A stretch of 64,000 nucleotides of DNA from Aquimarina pacifica (GCF_000520955.1 NZ_JACC01000006.1:1-64000), one strand, 5' to 3'. Counted from the stretch's first letter, positions 13,359 to 22,555 are shown. Notes: a model not told the origin generated them from the sequence alone. Program-made: numbers and translations.

Positions 13359-14180
13359 CTAATCATCTAAATGAATAGCAGGAAGTTTATTTTTTACTTT
13401 TCTGAAATCCGGTGAAAAATATACGTGAAACCTTGCTGTCCAGTTCTGTTTGTATACGGTACCATCACTTAAGTCTTGTCCTTGAGAATACATAATCCCT
13501 GTGGCTAATGTTACTCTGGGGGTGAGAATATATCCAAAAGAAGCATGTAATCTTAGGTCTTCAAATGGGCTACCTACCACAGGTTTTCCACTTTGCATGA
13601 TCAATTCGGCTTCTGGTGAAATGTAAAAGGTCTTAGGTGCTAATTTATGAGAATTGACAGGGATTTTAGCTTTAAACATATATCGCCAACGATTTCGGAA
13701 GTCATAGTCACTATCTTCAGCAAAATCTTGAGTCCAACGATGTTCGATACGGATACGATGATAGAACATCATAGTAGACAGTGGCATCGCAAACATATAC
13801 TGATGCCAAATTCGCCATTCGGGAACCAAATTTCGATCTACTGATTCGGGATCTGTATTAAAATTAAGTCGTAGTACACCTCCTAAACTAAAGTTGAACT
13901 TTTTAGAGTAAATATATCCTATAGCGTGTCGATTATAGACTTGTGCTACTTGACCAACAAAGGGAGTATCCTCGGTCTCCTGAAATCTAAAATGTGTCTG
14001 GGCAACCCAAAATAAGCGTTTTGAAATCCTTATATTTCCGTAGGTGTTGATCCACACCTTTGTTACTGGATCTTTAAATTTGGATTCTAGAGGCGCTTCA
14101 TCGGCCTGAGCTTGTATAAAACAAATAGGACAGATCCAAAGCACAATAAAAACCAGGTATTTCCAGTAGTTTTTTATCAT
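13359..14180 (-). CDS. DUF2490 outer-membrane beta-barrel protein
   Basis: 273 residues with a signal peptide (cleavage near QAQADEAP). Alternating strands with aromatic ends (VWINTYGNIRISKRLFWVAQ, IWHQYMFAMPLSTMMFYHRIRIEHRW, RNRWRYMFKAKIPV) are the DUF2490 pattern of Bacteroidota outer-membrane barrels. It is co-directional with the MORN gene (35 bp) and 3 bp from the upstream 641-aa gene. No enzymatic role is expected. Confidence 0.85.
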   Translation of the reverse strand: MIKNYWKYLVFIVLWICPICFIQAQADEAPLESKFKDPVTKVWINTYGNIRISKRLFWVAQTHFRFQETEDTPFVGQVAQVYNRHAIGYIYSKKFNFSLGGVLRLNFNTDPESVDRNLVPEWRIWHQYMFAMPLSTMMFYHRIRIEHRWTQDFAEDSDYDFRNRWRYMFKAKIPVNSHKLAPKTFYISPEAELIMQSGKPVVGSPFEDLRLHASFGYILTPRVTLATGIMYSQGQDLSDGTVYKQNWTARFHVYFSPDFRKVKNKLPAIHLDD

Positions 14181-14183
14181 CTG

Positions 14184-16109
14184 TTATTTCTCTTTGTTTT
14201 TATCATAAATCTGAAAACGTTGCAGAAGCACTTGGGGGTCGTTCTCTTTTTTAAGTTTTCGCTCTAGCTTTTTGGTATCTTCCGTTCTCATTTCTAACAT
14301 TCGTTGATGGGTCTTGTTTACCAAATCAATCCATTGGGCTGTATCTTCACAACTTAATCCTTCCTCTATTTCCTTAAGAAAATAGGGTATCAAAACACTC
14401 GCATAGGCCTCTGTAATGCGTTTCTTGACAGTTTCATTCATTATGGTAGCTGTAAACGGATTCCAAACAGCATCGACATATTTTTGTTGTATCTCGTTTT
14501 GTTGTCCGGGGAGCTTTACAATGGTATCTCCTATCTGATCTAATGCATCGAAACAATTAACCAGCTCACGCGCATATGTTAATTTTGCATCTACATTTTC
14601 TATAGCAGAATATTGACTGAGTTTATCTGCGGCATTCTCTCTAATATTTTGAAGTGTTTTTACATATACCTTAGGAATCGTATCTGTTTGAAAAGATGTT
14701 TCTAATTCTTCTAAATACTGAAGTTGAGCAATCATCTTTTCTTCTAAGTCAATGGCTTCTTGCTTCCGTTTTTGCTTGTTTATTTTTTTAAGAAGTATCT
14801 TCTGAACGGAATCTAAATACCTAAAAGTTTGGTTCGCGAGCTCTTCTGTACTGATAAGTGAATTTGTATTTTTTCCTTTATTTTGTGTGACCCATTGATT
14901 TTTGCGTACCTGCTGAATTGTGGGAACACCCGTTGACCAAGCCTTTTGGATCAGCTCACCCCTTGTAATATACTGAATAACAGAATCTTTATAGCATTGA
15001 ACAATCTGTTCGATAGGATTAAGAATTTTTTCTGAAACAGCACTTACAGATTCTTCTAGCGCTCGTACATTATCATCTGACAGTTTCAAGATAGTTAGCT
15101 GCGTATCACCCAACAACGAACTAGTAATTTTTCTAGATTTCTTATATGCATTTTCTATGGATACCAGACTACTTGTTTCTGAAGCTTCTAAAGGGAAAAA
15201 AGGAACTTTTACCTTAAATTCAGGTGAAAACGAAGATGTGGTACTAAGTGTTGACAAAATACGATCAATACTTTGGTAATATCGATCGTTTTGATCAAGT
15301 AAATCTAAAATACCGCTTTGTGTTATCCTAGAAATATCATCACTTTTCAATTTAAGCTTTAAGATATTTAGATATGCCTTATCAAGTAAAATTATTTTGG
15401 TTTTCCCTGTTAGTTCAGGGTATATTTTAATAACATCAATATTACCTCTTGATTGTATTTGGATACGTTGTAATACACCTTCCTTAAAACTCCAGGATTC
15501 TGCCTCACCTATTTCATTATCTGAATATAAAGTCCAGTCATCATGTGCCACTCCATTTCTTAAGAACCTGCCGACTAATTCTTGTTGTTCATCCTCAATC
15601 CTAAAACTACGCTGAGGGATTCCATTCTCAAAATCAATAACACTTTTAAAAGTGACCTTATCGATCTCTGAATCTTTTATCTCTTGTGCACTACAGGTCC
15701 AAGTACCATGGGGTTTTCCTTTTTCTATATTTCCTTGGGCAGTTCGTTGTACCCCACTTACATTTACAACGTATTGATATCCTTCTACCTTACTTTTACG
15801 ATCGGATTGAAATGAATTAAATCGAAACGCCCAAACACCACTGGGATAGTCGTTCTTGAAATTTCCCTTAATAGAAAAAGAAGTATCTTCCTTTTCTAAT
15901 AAAGCTTCGATATCAGTACTTTGGAACCGAAATGAACCGTTGAGAATAGTATCGCCGTCTATAACACTATATTCATAATTGGCGTCGCCGATTAGTTTAC
16001 CAACTTGTAGTGAACCACTATAATCAAGTTGATCTTGACTAAAAAGCACTAAAGGAAGATTTAAAAAAATTCCTAAAATCCAGATATATGGTAGATTTTT
16101 ATGGTTCAT
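14184..16109 (-). CDS. Large exported protein with MORN/YwqK-like N-terminus and helical C-terminus
   Basis: 641 residues, signal peptide ending near LVLFSQ. Residues about 25-215 hold repeats of the YwqK/MORN sort (NGSFRF, GNFKNDYPSGVWAFRFN, GNIEKGKPHGTWTCS, GRFLRNGVAHDDWTLYSD). The rest is strongly helical and charged with likely coiled coils. I do not know the C-terminal family. Operon with the DUF2490 and MORN genes. Periplasmic or outer-membrane-associated, function unknown. Confidence 0.75.
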   Translation of the reverse strand: MNHKNLPYIWILGIFLNLPLVLFSQDQLDYSGSLQVGKLIGDANYEYSVIDGDTILNGSFRFQSTDIEALLEKEDTSFSIKGNFKNDYPSGVWAFRFNSFQSDRKSKVEGYQYVVNVSGVQRTAQGNIEKGKPHGTWTCSAQEIKDSEIDKVTFKSVIDFENGIPQRSFRIEDEQQELVGRFLRNGVAHDDWTLYSDNEIGEAESWSFKEGVLQRIQIQSRGNIDVIKIYPELTGKTKIILLDKAYLNILKLKLKSDDISRITQSGILDLLDQNDRYYQSIDRILSTLSTTSSFSPEFKVKVPFFPLEASETSSLVSIENAYKKSRKITSSLLGDTQLTILKLSDDNVRALEESVSAVSEKILNPIEQIVQCYKDSVIQYITRGELIQKAWSTGVPTIQQVRKNQWVTQNKGKNTNSLISTEELANQTFRYLDSVQKILLKKINKQKRKQEAIDLEEKMIAQLQYLEELETSFQTDTIPKVYVKTLQNIRENAADKLSQYSAIENVDAKLTYARELVNCFDALDQIGDTIVKLPGQQNEIQQKYVDAVWNPFTATIMNETVKKRITEAYASVLIPYFLKEIEEGLSCEDTAQWIDLVNKTHQRMLEMRTEDTKKLERKLKKENDPQVLLQRFQIYDKNKEK

Positions 16110-16302
16110 AATTATACTCGTTCAAACATAGTAACACTTTTTGAAACGATTTATTATTGGGTACAAAAAGACTATAAAATTTGACCTAACAAGCTGCCAC
16201 GCTAATTTACACACTTTATCCTAAGTTACAAATTATAGGAATACCCCAGATTATAAGTGTATTAGGGTTTATTTATACACTATACATTTTTGATGGTGAT
16301 TT

Positions 16303-16326
16303 AAAAAAAAGCGTTGCGTAGACGCT
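16303..16326 (-). terminator. Intrinsic terminator in the 16.1-16.7 kb gap
   Basis: Minus strand AGCGT-7 nt-ACGCT followed by eight T. It probably ends the rtcB2-prfH-TPR transcript or a small RNA starting near 16400. The rest of the gap outside the repeat at 16499 shows no ORF. Confidence 0.7.
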
Positions 16327-16498
16327 AGAATTTAATGTAATTTTTAAATTCGATTTCTTTACGTATTGTAATTCGTGTACTGCTACATTTTCAAAACAAA
16401 AACCAAATCAATATTTTTTTATTCTTTCTTGTGCTTTTTACTTAAGGTAACCACACCAACCGACCAAACTTTATCAACTTAGTGGTTTATTATATTAA

Positions 16499-16654
16499 AC
16501 TCATCTCGACTTTTTATAATTTCCTGCAAAATGATCTTTTTCACCTATATTTTACCTTTTTATCACTCCTTAGTGCTGCTATGAAATTCAAAAAAACCTT
16601 TATCTAAATAAAAAAACCTACGTTTTCGATCAAATGAAAAAAGTCGAGATGAGT
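16499..16654. mobile_element. MITE-like element with 17-bp terminal inverted repeats
   Basis: ACTCATCTCGACTTTTT at the left end is perfectly repeated in inverse at the right end; total 156 bp, no ORF. The ends are typical of a miniature inverted-repeat element, but I see no target duplication and no matching transposase in the window. It sits just downstream of the TPR gene. Confidence 0.6.
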
Positions 16655-16685
16655 GTATTGACTTCTTATTTGTCATTCCTTTTTG

Positions 16686-17243
16686 TTATTCCCTGTTTTT
16701 TTTTGAAGACTTCTTCTTTGCCTTTTCCTTCTTCGTCATTTTGGTTTTAGAGTTCTTTTTTTTCTTAGGCATTTTATCCCTAATTCGCTGTTCATCTCCT
16801 TCGACATCTGTAATAAAGCAGTTATTATAGGCATTTTCTTTGGCCAATTTTAATGCCTTTAATGCTTTTTTATACTCCTTTCTTTGTTCAAAAAGGATGC
16901 CTTTCTTAAGATAAATCAATGCTTTATCTATTCCTTTAATAGTTAATGCAAAATCAATTAGTTTTTCTGCATCCTTATCATCTTCATTCCATAATAATAC
17001 ATTAATATACTTAGGATATACATCTAATGCATATAGGTTTTCTGATAATGCTTCTTGATAGTACTGCTTTGCGGTTGCATAATCCTTAAGATTTTCTGCA
17101 TATATCTGCCCCATTAAACATAAGGCTACTGGATTTTTGGCATCATAAGACAAGGCATAGTTTAATGACTCGACAGTTTCTTCTAAATCATATGGGTATG
17201 CATCTAATGCCTGAAAAAGATATTTATCTAGTAAATTACTCAT
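16686..17243 (-). CDS. TPR-repeat protein with Lys-rich tail, in the prfH-rtcB2 locus
   Basis: 185 residues. At least three tetratricopeptide-like units (residues about 20-140: AVALCLMGQIYAENLKDYATAKQYYQEAL is the best, with ALIYLKKGILFEQRKEYKKALKALKLA). The last 30 residues are almost all Lys, Arg, Ser and Thr, expected to contact RNA or ribosomes. It starts 5 bp after the prfH stop and is likely co-translated. A ribosome- or RNA-binding partner of the PrfH-RtcB2 repair pair is a reasonable guess. Confidence 0.75.
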   Translation of the reverse strand: MSNLLDKYLFQALDAYPYDLEETVESLNYALSYDAKNPVALCLMGQIYAENLKDYATAKQYYQEALSENLYALDVYPKYINVLLWNEDDKDAEKLIDFALTIKGIDKALIYLKKGILFEQRKEYKKALKALKLAKENAYNNCFITDVEGDEQRIRDKMPKKKKNSKTKMTKKEKAKKKSSKKNRE

Positions 17244-17248
17244 GATGT

Positions 17249-17941
17249 TTATTTGTTTAACTGGTTTCTTAATTCTTTTTTTAATTGATTTCTACTTTCC
17301 TTAAAAGTTTTTACCTTTTTTTCTTTTTTGAAATCTGTTCCTCTGAATATCCTAACGGGGTTACCTCTCTGGATACTGAGGTGATTTTCCCACTGGTCGT
17401 TTAAGGATTGTTTTAGTTGTTCTAGCTGTATTTCTATCATCTTTTGTTGTAATCGCTGTATAGCAATTTTCTTATTTTGATATTGTGAACGACTATCCAT
17501 AACGACCACACTTGTTCCTGTGGGCTGATGTATTGCTCGTACTGCTGAATTGACCTTATTTACATTTTGCCCTCCAGGCCCCGTACTCCTCATGGTTTGG
17601 AAAGTGATCTCTTTTTCTTTTATTTTTTGTTCTTTTACCTGATCTACTTCATATACTCCGATAAACCAGTTTTTTCGTTTGTAATATTTTCTAAATGTTG
17701 ACTTACCAATCCATTGAATGGTTCCTATCCAAGAGTCTATGAAGGGTTTTAATTCTTTGCCTTCTATTGCAATGGTTGCAGATTGTACTGTGCCATTTTC
17801 TAATCCCTTTATTCTCTGAATTACCATATATGATAATCCTGCTTGCTGTACTTCTTCTAAAAAAAATTTGAGTACTTGAGCAGCGACCCAACAACATTCT
17901 GTTGGTCCTCTACCCGCTGTTATTTGTATGATAGTTTTCAT
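17249..17941 (-). CDS. prfH: Peptide chain release factor H (PrfH)
   Basis: 230 residues, the length of PrfH rather than RF1/RF2. N-terminal ITAGRGPTECCWVAAQVL is the PrfH hallmark, the catalytic GGQ is at residues 123-125 in RSTGPGGQNVNK, and the tail is basic. The RF codon-recognition domain 2 is replaced by a short different segment. PrfH is known to pair with RtcB2: together they rescue ribosomes whose 16S decoding centre has been cut, PrfH releasing the stalled peptide so that RtcB2 can seal the RNA. rtcB2 lies 285 bp upstream on the same strand. Confidence 0.95.
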   Translation of the reverse strand: MKTIIQITAGRGPTECCWVAAQVLKFFLEEVQQAGLSYMVIQRIKGLENGTVQSATIAIEGKELKPFIDSWIGTIQWIGKSTFRKYYKRKNWFIGVYEVDQVKEQKIKEKEITFQTMRSTGPGGQNVNKVNSAVRAIHQPTGTSVVVMDSRSQYQNKKIAIQRLQQKMIEIQLEQLKQSLNDQWENHLSIQRGNPVRIFRGTDFKKEKKVKTFKESRNQLKKELRNQLNK

Positions 17942-17960
17942 TTTATTTCTATTTTTTTGT

Positions 17961-17994
17961 AGACCTGACCGGTTTTCGAAAACCGGTCAGGTCT
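17961..17994. repeat. Perfect 34-bp palindrome between rtcB2 and prfH
   Basis: AGACCTGACCGGTTTTC and its exact complement back to back, followed by TTTTAT on the plus strand. It could attenuate read-through from rtcB2 to prfH, or be a small dispersed palindrome. Confidence 0.75.
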
Positions 17995-18131
17995 TTTATC
18001 TACTCCAGTAATTTCATCTTCTTAGAAGTCAAATATGCTGCTACACCCTTCTAGGTCAATGCTACTGCATTATGATATAGGTTTGCTATTATACTATTGC
18101 TCCAAAAAATCGCTTGTTAGCCGTTGATCTA

Positions 18132-18215
18132 GTGCGTTTGCGTTAGGGATTGAGGCTTTGTTGGAGCTCCTCGTAGAGAGCGACTGCCGAAAGCCCGACC
18201 CGTAGGGTAACGCCC
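18132..18215 (-). repeat. Dispersed intergenic repeat, family R1, copy 2
   Basis: On the minus strand GGGCGTTACC, GGTCGGGCTTTCGGCAG, CTACGAGGAGCTCC and ATCCCTAACGCAAA; same block order as 9151-9267. It lies directly after the rtcB2 stop. Confidence 0.65.
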
Positions 18216-18226
18216 TACTCATTACA

Positions 18227-19618
18227 TTATTTATCCATTCTGACAATCTTAGGTGTAAATGTTCCTACTACCTCTACGAGTTCTTGTTGATTTGCCATTA
18301 CTTTATTAATATCCTTATATGCCATGGGTGCTTCATCGATTCCCCCTCCTATGAGTGTTACATCATTGGCTTTTAGCTCTTTTTTGATGTCACTTTTGGT
18401 GAATTTCTCTTTGCACTTTCTACGAGAATGTAACCGTCCGGCCCCATGAGAGGCAGATTGTAAACTTTCAGGATTTCCTAAGCCTCGGACTATAAATCCG
18501 GGTGCTGTCATGGATCCTGGGATAATCCCCAATTCGCCTTGGGCAGCGGGTGTGGCTCCTTTTCTGTGTACAATACATGTTTCTCCATTTACTTCTTGTT
18601 TCCATGCAAAATTGTGGTGGTTTTCGATTTTTGCCACTGGTTTTGCTCCTAACAATTTGCCTAATCGGGCATGTATATTATCATGGCATGCCTGTGCATA
18701 GTCTCCAGCCAGATTCATTGCTAACCAATATTCCTGACCATCATGTGTATTAAGGTCTAACCATGCCAATTGTTGCACATGTTTAGGTAAAGGACATTGT
18801 TTGGTTGCTAAATAAGTATAGTGCTTGGCAATATTGGCTCCTAATCCACGTGATCCACTATGGGATAATATGCCTATGTACTCTCCTATATTCAGTCCCC
18901 ATTCGTTATTGGTATCGGTAATACTTACGGTTCCAAATTCTACAAAATGATTGCCTCCACCAGAGGTCCCTAATTGTTTATATGCTTTGTCTTTTAATCT
19001 TTTTACGAGTGGAATATTCATAAACTCATCTCGCTCAAAGATCTCATGATCATGCTTTACTTTATGGGTTTCATACATTCCGAATTTGGTATGCTCAGAA
19101 AGCATGTTCTCTAGCTGATGTTTTTTTCCTTTGAGATAAGAGATGGCTATAGGATATATTGTAAGACACATTCTACATCCTATATCTACTCCTACCCCGT
19201 AAGGAATCACTGCATTTTTGGTTGCTAAGACACCACCTATTGGTAGTCCATATCCTGCATGAGCATCGGGCATCAAGGCTCCTGCCACGGCAACGGGTAA
19301 TTTTAAGGCATCATATAATTGATATTTTGCCTGTTCATCGATTTCGTTTTCGCCATAGATCATAAATGGAGATCGTCTTGTTTTGAGCTGATGTTTTTTG
19401 ACCTCAACGGGTTTTAGTAAGCTCTCTGCAATTTTTCCCCAAATACCATCTCCTTGATATGCTTCTGGATTAAGTAATACTTTTTTGGCTTCTGATAATA
19501 TTTGTTCTTTTTTTATTCGTTTTTGGTATCGATTAATCTGACCCAACGTCACATTAATACTATTATTTTTTGGAAAGCCTAATTTGATTAGGTCTTTTCC
19601 GCTTAGTTTTTTTCCCAT
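18227..19618 (-). CDS. rtcB2: RNA ligase RtcB2 (PrfH-associated)
   Basis: RtcB joins RNA 3'-phosphate or 2',3'-cyclic phosphate to 5'-OH using GTP and Mn2+. The 463 residues keep every key position: D145 and C148 (GVDIGCRM), N223-H224 (GGGNHF), H253 (SHSGSRG), H334/H335 (NHHNF), the GTP loop GSMTAPG and the guanylylated histidine H391 (ASHGAGR). The partner prfH is downstream. The known job of the RtcB2-PrfH pair is repair of ribosomes cut at the decoding centre, as done by E3-type colicins. It could also act on the interrupted tRNAs 8 kb away. The leader region 19620-20240 holds repeat R2, a terminator and the duplicated promoter block. Confidence 0.95.
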   Translation of the reverse strand: MGKKLSGKDLIKLGFPKNNSINVTLGQINRYQKRIKKEQILSEAKKVLLNPEAYQGDGIWGKIAESLLKPVEVKKHQLKTRRSPFMIYGENEIDEQAKYQLYDALKLPVAVAGALMPDAHAGYGLPIGGVLATKNAVIPYGVGVDIGCRMCLTIYPIAISYLKGKKHQLENMLSEHTKFGMYETHKVKHDHEIFERDEFMNIPLVKRLKDKAYKQLGTSGGGNHFVEFGTVSITDTNNEWGLNIGEYIGILSHSGSRGLGANIAKHYTYLATKQCPLPKHVQQLAWLDLNTHDGQEYWLAMNLAGDYAQACHDNIHARLGKLLGAKPVAKIENHHNFAWKQEVNGETCIVHRKGATPAAQGELGIIPGSMTAPGFIVRGLGNPESLQSASHGAGRLHSRRKCKEKFTKSDIKKELKANDVTLIGGGIDEAPMAYKDINKVMANQQELVEVVGTFTPKIVRMDK

Positions 19619-19662
19619 GATTATAGTTTTCTTGATTTCTAATCTACCTTGGCTTCATTATT

Positions 19663-19827
19663 TTCTTTTTTTCATTGCCAAAAAAAGAAACAAAAAAGTC
19701 TAGGTTTACAAAACCTTGCTTAAATTTATTGTTCAATACCTAAATTTTAGAAACTCGCTATCGCTCAAACAGACTAAAATTTTGCGGTATTTTCACTTCA
19801 AATTTTACAGCAAACTTTTGATATGCC
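19663..19827. repeat. Dispersed repeat, family R2, copy 2
   Basis: Close copy of 9940-10105, same orientation, ending 45 bp before the rtcB2 start (on the upstream side of that gene). Confidence 0.8.
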
Positions 19828-19971
19828 AGAAACATTAACTTTCTCACATATCGCTAACGATTTGATTTTGAAATGAGATTCATAAAAATTAGTGATGTTG
19901 TTTCGGGATTTTTGATAGAACTTATGTATTTCGTTTAATACGAAAAACTAAATTTTAATAAAGGGATAAAA

Positions 19972-20001
19972 CAAAAAATCCGAAACGTTACTGGCTTCGG
20001 A
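19972..20001 (-). terminator. Intrinsic terminator upstream of rtcB2
   Basis: Minus strand TCCGAA, an 11-nt loop, TTCGGA and six T. It separates the promoter block at 20224 from rtcB2, so either rtcB2 has a nearer promoter or expression depends on read-through. Confidence 0.75.
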
Positions 20002-20027
20002 CTTTTCATATCATTTTTGCTTTTGTT

Positions 20028-20111
20028 CTAAATATGAATGAAGTCCCGAAGCATACTCAATAAAAGACCTTGTCCTTTTGGAGTATGTGTATATGATATT
20101 GTACATGTCAT
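20028..20111 (-). CDS. Small ORF (27 aa) in the rtcB2 leader
   Basis: ATG at 20111, product MTCTISYTHTPKGQGLLLS then MLRDFIHI. It is followed at once by a terminator, which is the layout of a leader peptide with attenuator, though nothing proves translation. Confidence 0.25.
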   Translation of the reverse strand: MTCTISYTHTPKGQGLLLSMLRDFIHI

Positions 20112-20223
20112 TTTACTTCGGTTTTTATTGATTAAACAATCTATTGTGTATTATCTTCTAAAACATGGTCACCTTTGGTCGTATTAACAACTGGGAGCTT
20201 ATGTTACAATACTACTGTTTTGA

Positions 20224-20343
20224 CGGTGCAAATATGAAATGAGTTTTTGAATTATGCAAATTAAAAATTAATTTAATTTATTGATTATCAATTACTTATT
20301 GTCAAATTTAGGCAAAAGGGTTCCTGTCCGTTTTTCAACAGAT
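20224..20343 (-). promoter_or_regulatory. Duplicated promoter block, copy 2 (rtcB2 leader)
   Basis: ATCTGTTGAAAAACGGACAG at the upstream end, AATAAGTAATTGATAATCAA, then -7 element CATATTTGCACCG. Aligns with the block at 11863-11981. The palindrome TTGATAATCAA could be a protein-binding site. Confidence 0.75.
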
Positions 20344-20433
20344 ATCAGCTTTTTGGGTAATCAATTGTTTTGCAGAAATTTATCTTTCAAACTACATTTG
20401 ATTTGGTTTGGCGTAATTTTCTAAAAAAAGATC

Positions 20434-20462
20434 AAAAAAAAACGTCCATTTTTATGGACGCT
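20434..20462 (-). terminator. Intrinsic terminator
   Basis: Minus strand CGTCCAT, short loop, ATGGACG and nine T. It closes a unit of about 130 nt that starts at the -7 element CATATTTGCACC near 20590. Confidence 0.85.
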
Positions 20463-20491
20463 TTTGCTTTTTATATCTAATTATAGTTTTA

Positions 20492-20557
20492 CTACCTATA
20501 TTCCTGACTCAAAAACAGCTTGGCTGCGTCCTTTTTATGTACAAAAATCGATAACAT
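20492..20557 (-). ncRNA. Short transcription unit, possibly with a 21-codon ORF
   Basis: Between promoter-like CATATTTGCACC (about 20590) and the terminator at 20434. A 21-codon frame (MLSIFVHKKDAAKLFLSQEY) is present but unsupported. I list the unit as a probable small RNA. Confidence 0.35.
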
Positions 20558-20920
20558 AGGCTTAAAACTTTTTTTTTGGTTGATAATTCTGGTGCAAATA
20601 TGGGATTTTTTTTAGTATGAGCTTTTTATTTTCGAGATTTTTAAAATAAAAGTTAATCATATCACAGAAAGTCGTTTATTCAAATATGTGGGTAACATAA
20701 AACAATATTTACTTTTATACCTCGTATCTTGAATAAAGTTAAATTTTAAATCCTTACTCTAATTGATGATATATTACTTCATTTGTTTTTCTTCTTTATA
20801 ATTCAATGTCGTTTTTGTAATGATAATATACTCAAAATACCGATATAAGATATACGTAATACAATTAGCCCCCCTAAGTATTATATCGATTCCAAAACCC
20901 AAACAACGCTCGAGGCACGC

Positions 20921-20962
20921 ATTTTATCGATAAAAAATGTCATTTTATCGATATTAAAGACA
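20921..20962. repeat. Two tandem 21-bp units with TTTTATCGATA
   Basis: ATTTTATCGATAAAAAATGT and a second ATTTTATCGATATTAAAGAC follow each other with a 21-bp period, about 85 bp upstream of the gene at 21047. Two-turn spacing suggests a regulator site. The rest of the 20.6-21.0 kb gap shows nothing. Confidence 0.5.
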
Positions 20963-21046
20963 TTAAAATTACTATATTAGCATACCTTTATTACGGTATT
21001 ACCATAATTTTATTTAAAATGACCTTCTAAAAAATTAACTTAAAAC

Positions 21047-21406
21047 ATGAAAAAAACTACTTATACTATTTTATTATTACTATCAGTACATTTTGGTTTT
21101 TCTCAAACCGAGGATGACTATAAAAAAGTGATAGATCAAATAACTGAGAATTACAGCACTAAAGATTCAGAGAAATTGTTCAATTTATTTTCTTCGGATC
21201 TGCAAGCTACATTCACCATTGACAAGGTGAAAGAATTTATTGTTACTAATCACCTTGAAAAAGGTGTAATGGGCGAGTCTTCATTTTTGATGGATGAAGA
21301 TAATTGTAAAAGGTATCTAACCGAATTCGAGAATTCTTCTATGCTGTTAATCATTTGTTTATCAAAAAATTTAAAAATAACAAAGTTAGAACTTCAAGAA
21401 TACTAA
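21047..21406 (+). CDS. Small secreted DUF3887-like protein
   Basis: 119 residues with a clear signal peptide (MKKTTYTILLLLSVHFGFSQ). The mature part (DDYKKVIDQITENYSTKDSEKLFNLFSSDLQATF) looks like the NTF2-like DUF3887 domain often fused in front of beta-lactamase-type enzymes; here it stands alone and may be truncated. 58 bp before the PilJ-like gene on the same strand. Confidence 0.6.
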   Translation: MKKTTYTILLLLSVHFGFSQTEDDYKKVIDQITENYSTKDSEKLFNLFSSDLQATFTIDKVKEFIVTNHLEKGVMGESSFLMDEDNCKRYLTEFENSSMLLIICLSKNLKITKLELQEY

Positions 21407-21464
21407 AATAAGCTTGATTCAAAAAGTTCGCCAAAAAAAAGACTATCCAAAATTTAAAATTTCC

Positions 21465-22334
21465 ATGAAAAATAACTACATGAATATAAAAATGATGTTA
21501 GTAGTATTAATATTAACATCAGTATTAACCAATGTAAATACGGTTAATGCACAACAAGAAAACAAATTCGGAATATTAACTTTTAACAAAGCTGTTAATA
21601 TTTCTGGTAAGCAACGAATGTTAAGTCAGAAAATGGCCAAATCTTATTTATATTTGGTTTCAAACCCAAGTGATACAAAAGCAAAAAGAGACCTGATAAC
21701 CAGTAAAATAATATTTGAAAAGCAAAATAAAATTATTTTACAAAATTCTAAATATAAGGTAACCAAAGATAAATTGGTTCAGGTAAATAATTTGTGGGAA
21801 AAGTACAAGAAAAATTTAGAGAGCACTCCTAATTATGAAAATGCAAAAATAATTATTGATCTTAATACTGACTTGTTAAAAGCAACTAATGATGTAGTTT
21901 CTGCCATAATCATAGAATCTAAAAGAGCCAACGAAGGTAAGGATAATGTATTTGATGAGGGTGGCGATGAAACGAGTACAGAGCTGAAACAAATCATTAA
22001 TACAGCAGGTAGGCAAAGAATGCTTTCTCAGAGATTGGCCCTTTATTACTTCACAAATCAGGCAGCTTTAAAATCTCAGGATTATGAGCAAATGCTAAAA
22101 AATGTATACTATGAATTGGATGGAGCCATCACTATGTTATTGATATCTGAATTTAATAATTCTCAAATCGATGAAAAGCTGGGCATAGCAATGTCTAAAT
22201 GGGAAGAAGTAAAGAATAATAAAGAAAAGTTATTCAATCAAGGCTTTCAACCTAAAGAAATGTATAGAATCAGTAATGAGTTAACAGCTGCCTTTAATGC
22301 TGTTACAGTGTTATATGAAAAAGTAAAACCATAA
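21465..22334 (+). CDS. Periplasmic protein with two PilJ-type (type IV pili transducer N-terminal) domains
   Basis: 289 residues from the ATG at 21465 (MKNNYMNIKMMLVV), signal peptide ending near VNAQQ. Two copies of the PilJ N-terminal/DUF type helical sensor motif are obvious: NISGKQRMLSQKMAKSYLY and NTAGRQRMLSQRLALYYF. In NarX/PilJ-type receptors this bundle senses ligands outside the membrane. No transmembrane or signalling domain follows, so it is a free or tethered ligand-binding protein. A longer frame from a TTG at 21414 exists but would precede the signal peptide. Confidence 0.8.
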   Translation: MKNNYMNIKMMLVVLILTSVLTNVNTVNAQQENKFGILTFNKAVNISGKQRMLSQKMAKSYLYLVSNPSDTKAKRDLITSKIIFEKQNKIILQNSKYKVTKDKLVQVNNLWEKYKKNLESTPNYENAKIIIDLNTDLLKATNDVVSAIIIESKRANEGKDNVFDEGGDETSTELKQIINTAGRQRMLSQRLALYYFTNQAALKSQDYEQMLKNVYYELDGAITMLLISEFNNSQIDEKLGIAMSKWEEVKNNKEKLFNQGFQPKEMYRISNELTAAFNAVTVLYEKVKP

Positions 22335-22400
22335 AGTTGAGGAATGTGTAGCTAATAAAAAGCACTTAGAATAATTAGCATATTTTGAAACTTAAAAATT

Positions 22401-22447
22401 TATTAATACAAGAAAGAGCGATAAAACCGCTCTTTCTTGTATTAATA
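22401..22447. terminator. 20-bp inverted repeat terminator
   Basis: TATTAATACAAGAAAGAGCG, 7-nt loop, exact complement. It lies 67 bp after the PilJ-like gene. No long T run, but the stem is very stable. Confidence 0.7.
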
Positions 22448-22471
22448 TAATTCTAATGACTATTTGTATTA

Positions 22472-22555
22472 CTAATACCTGAATTCCATGTGACCTTTTA
22501 AAGGTTTTATACTCGTATTGATTATGGGCTGAATCCATTGAGGTATGTCTGGTAA
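22472..22555 (-). pseudogene. C-terminal remnant of a DUF3160 gene
   Basis: The minus strand reads PDIPQWIQPIINTSIKPLKG then HMEFRY and stop, nearly the same as the last 27 residues of the complete gene at 25264. A stop codon lies immediately upstream, so this is only a tail. It shows that a DUF3160 paralogue was lost or that a duplication/recombination shaped the 22.5-25.3 kb region. Confidence 0.8.
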
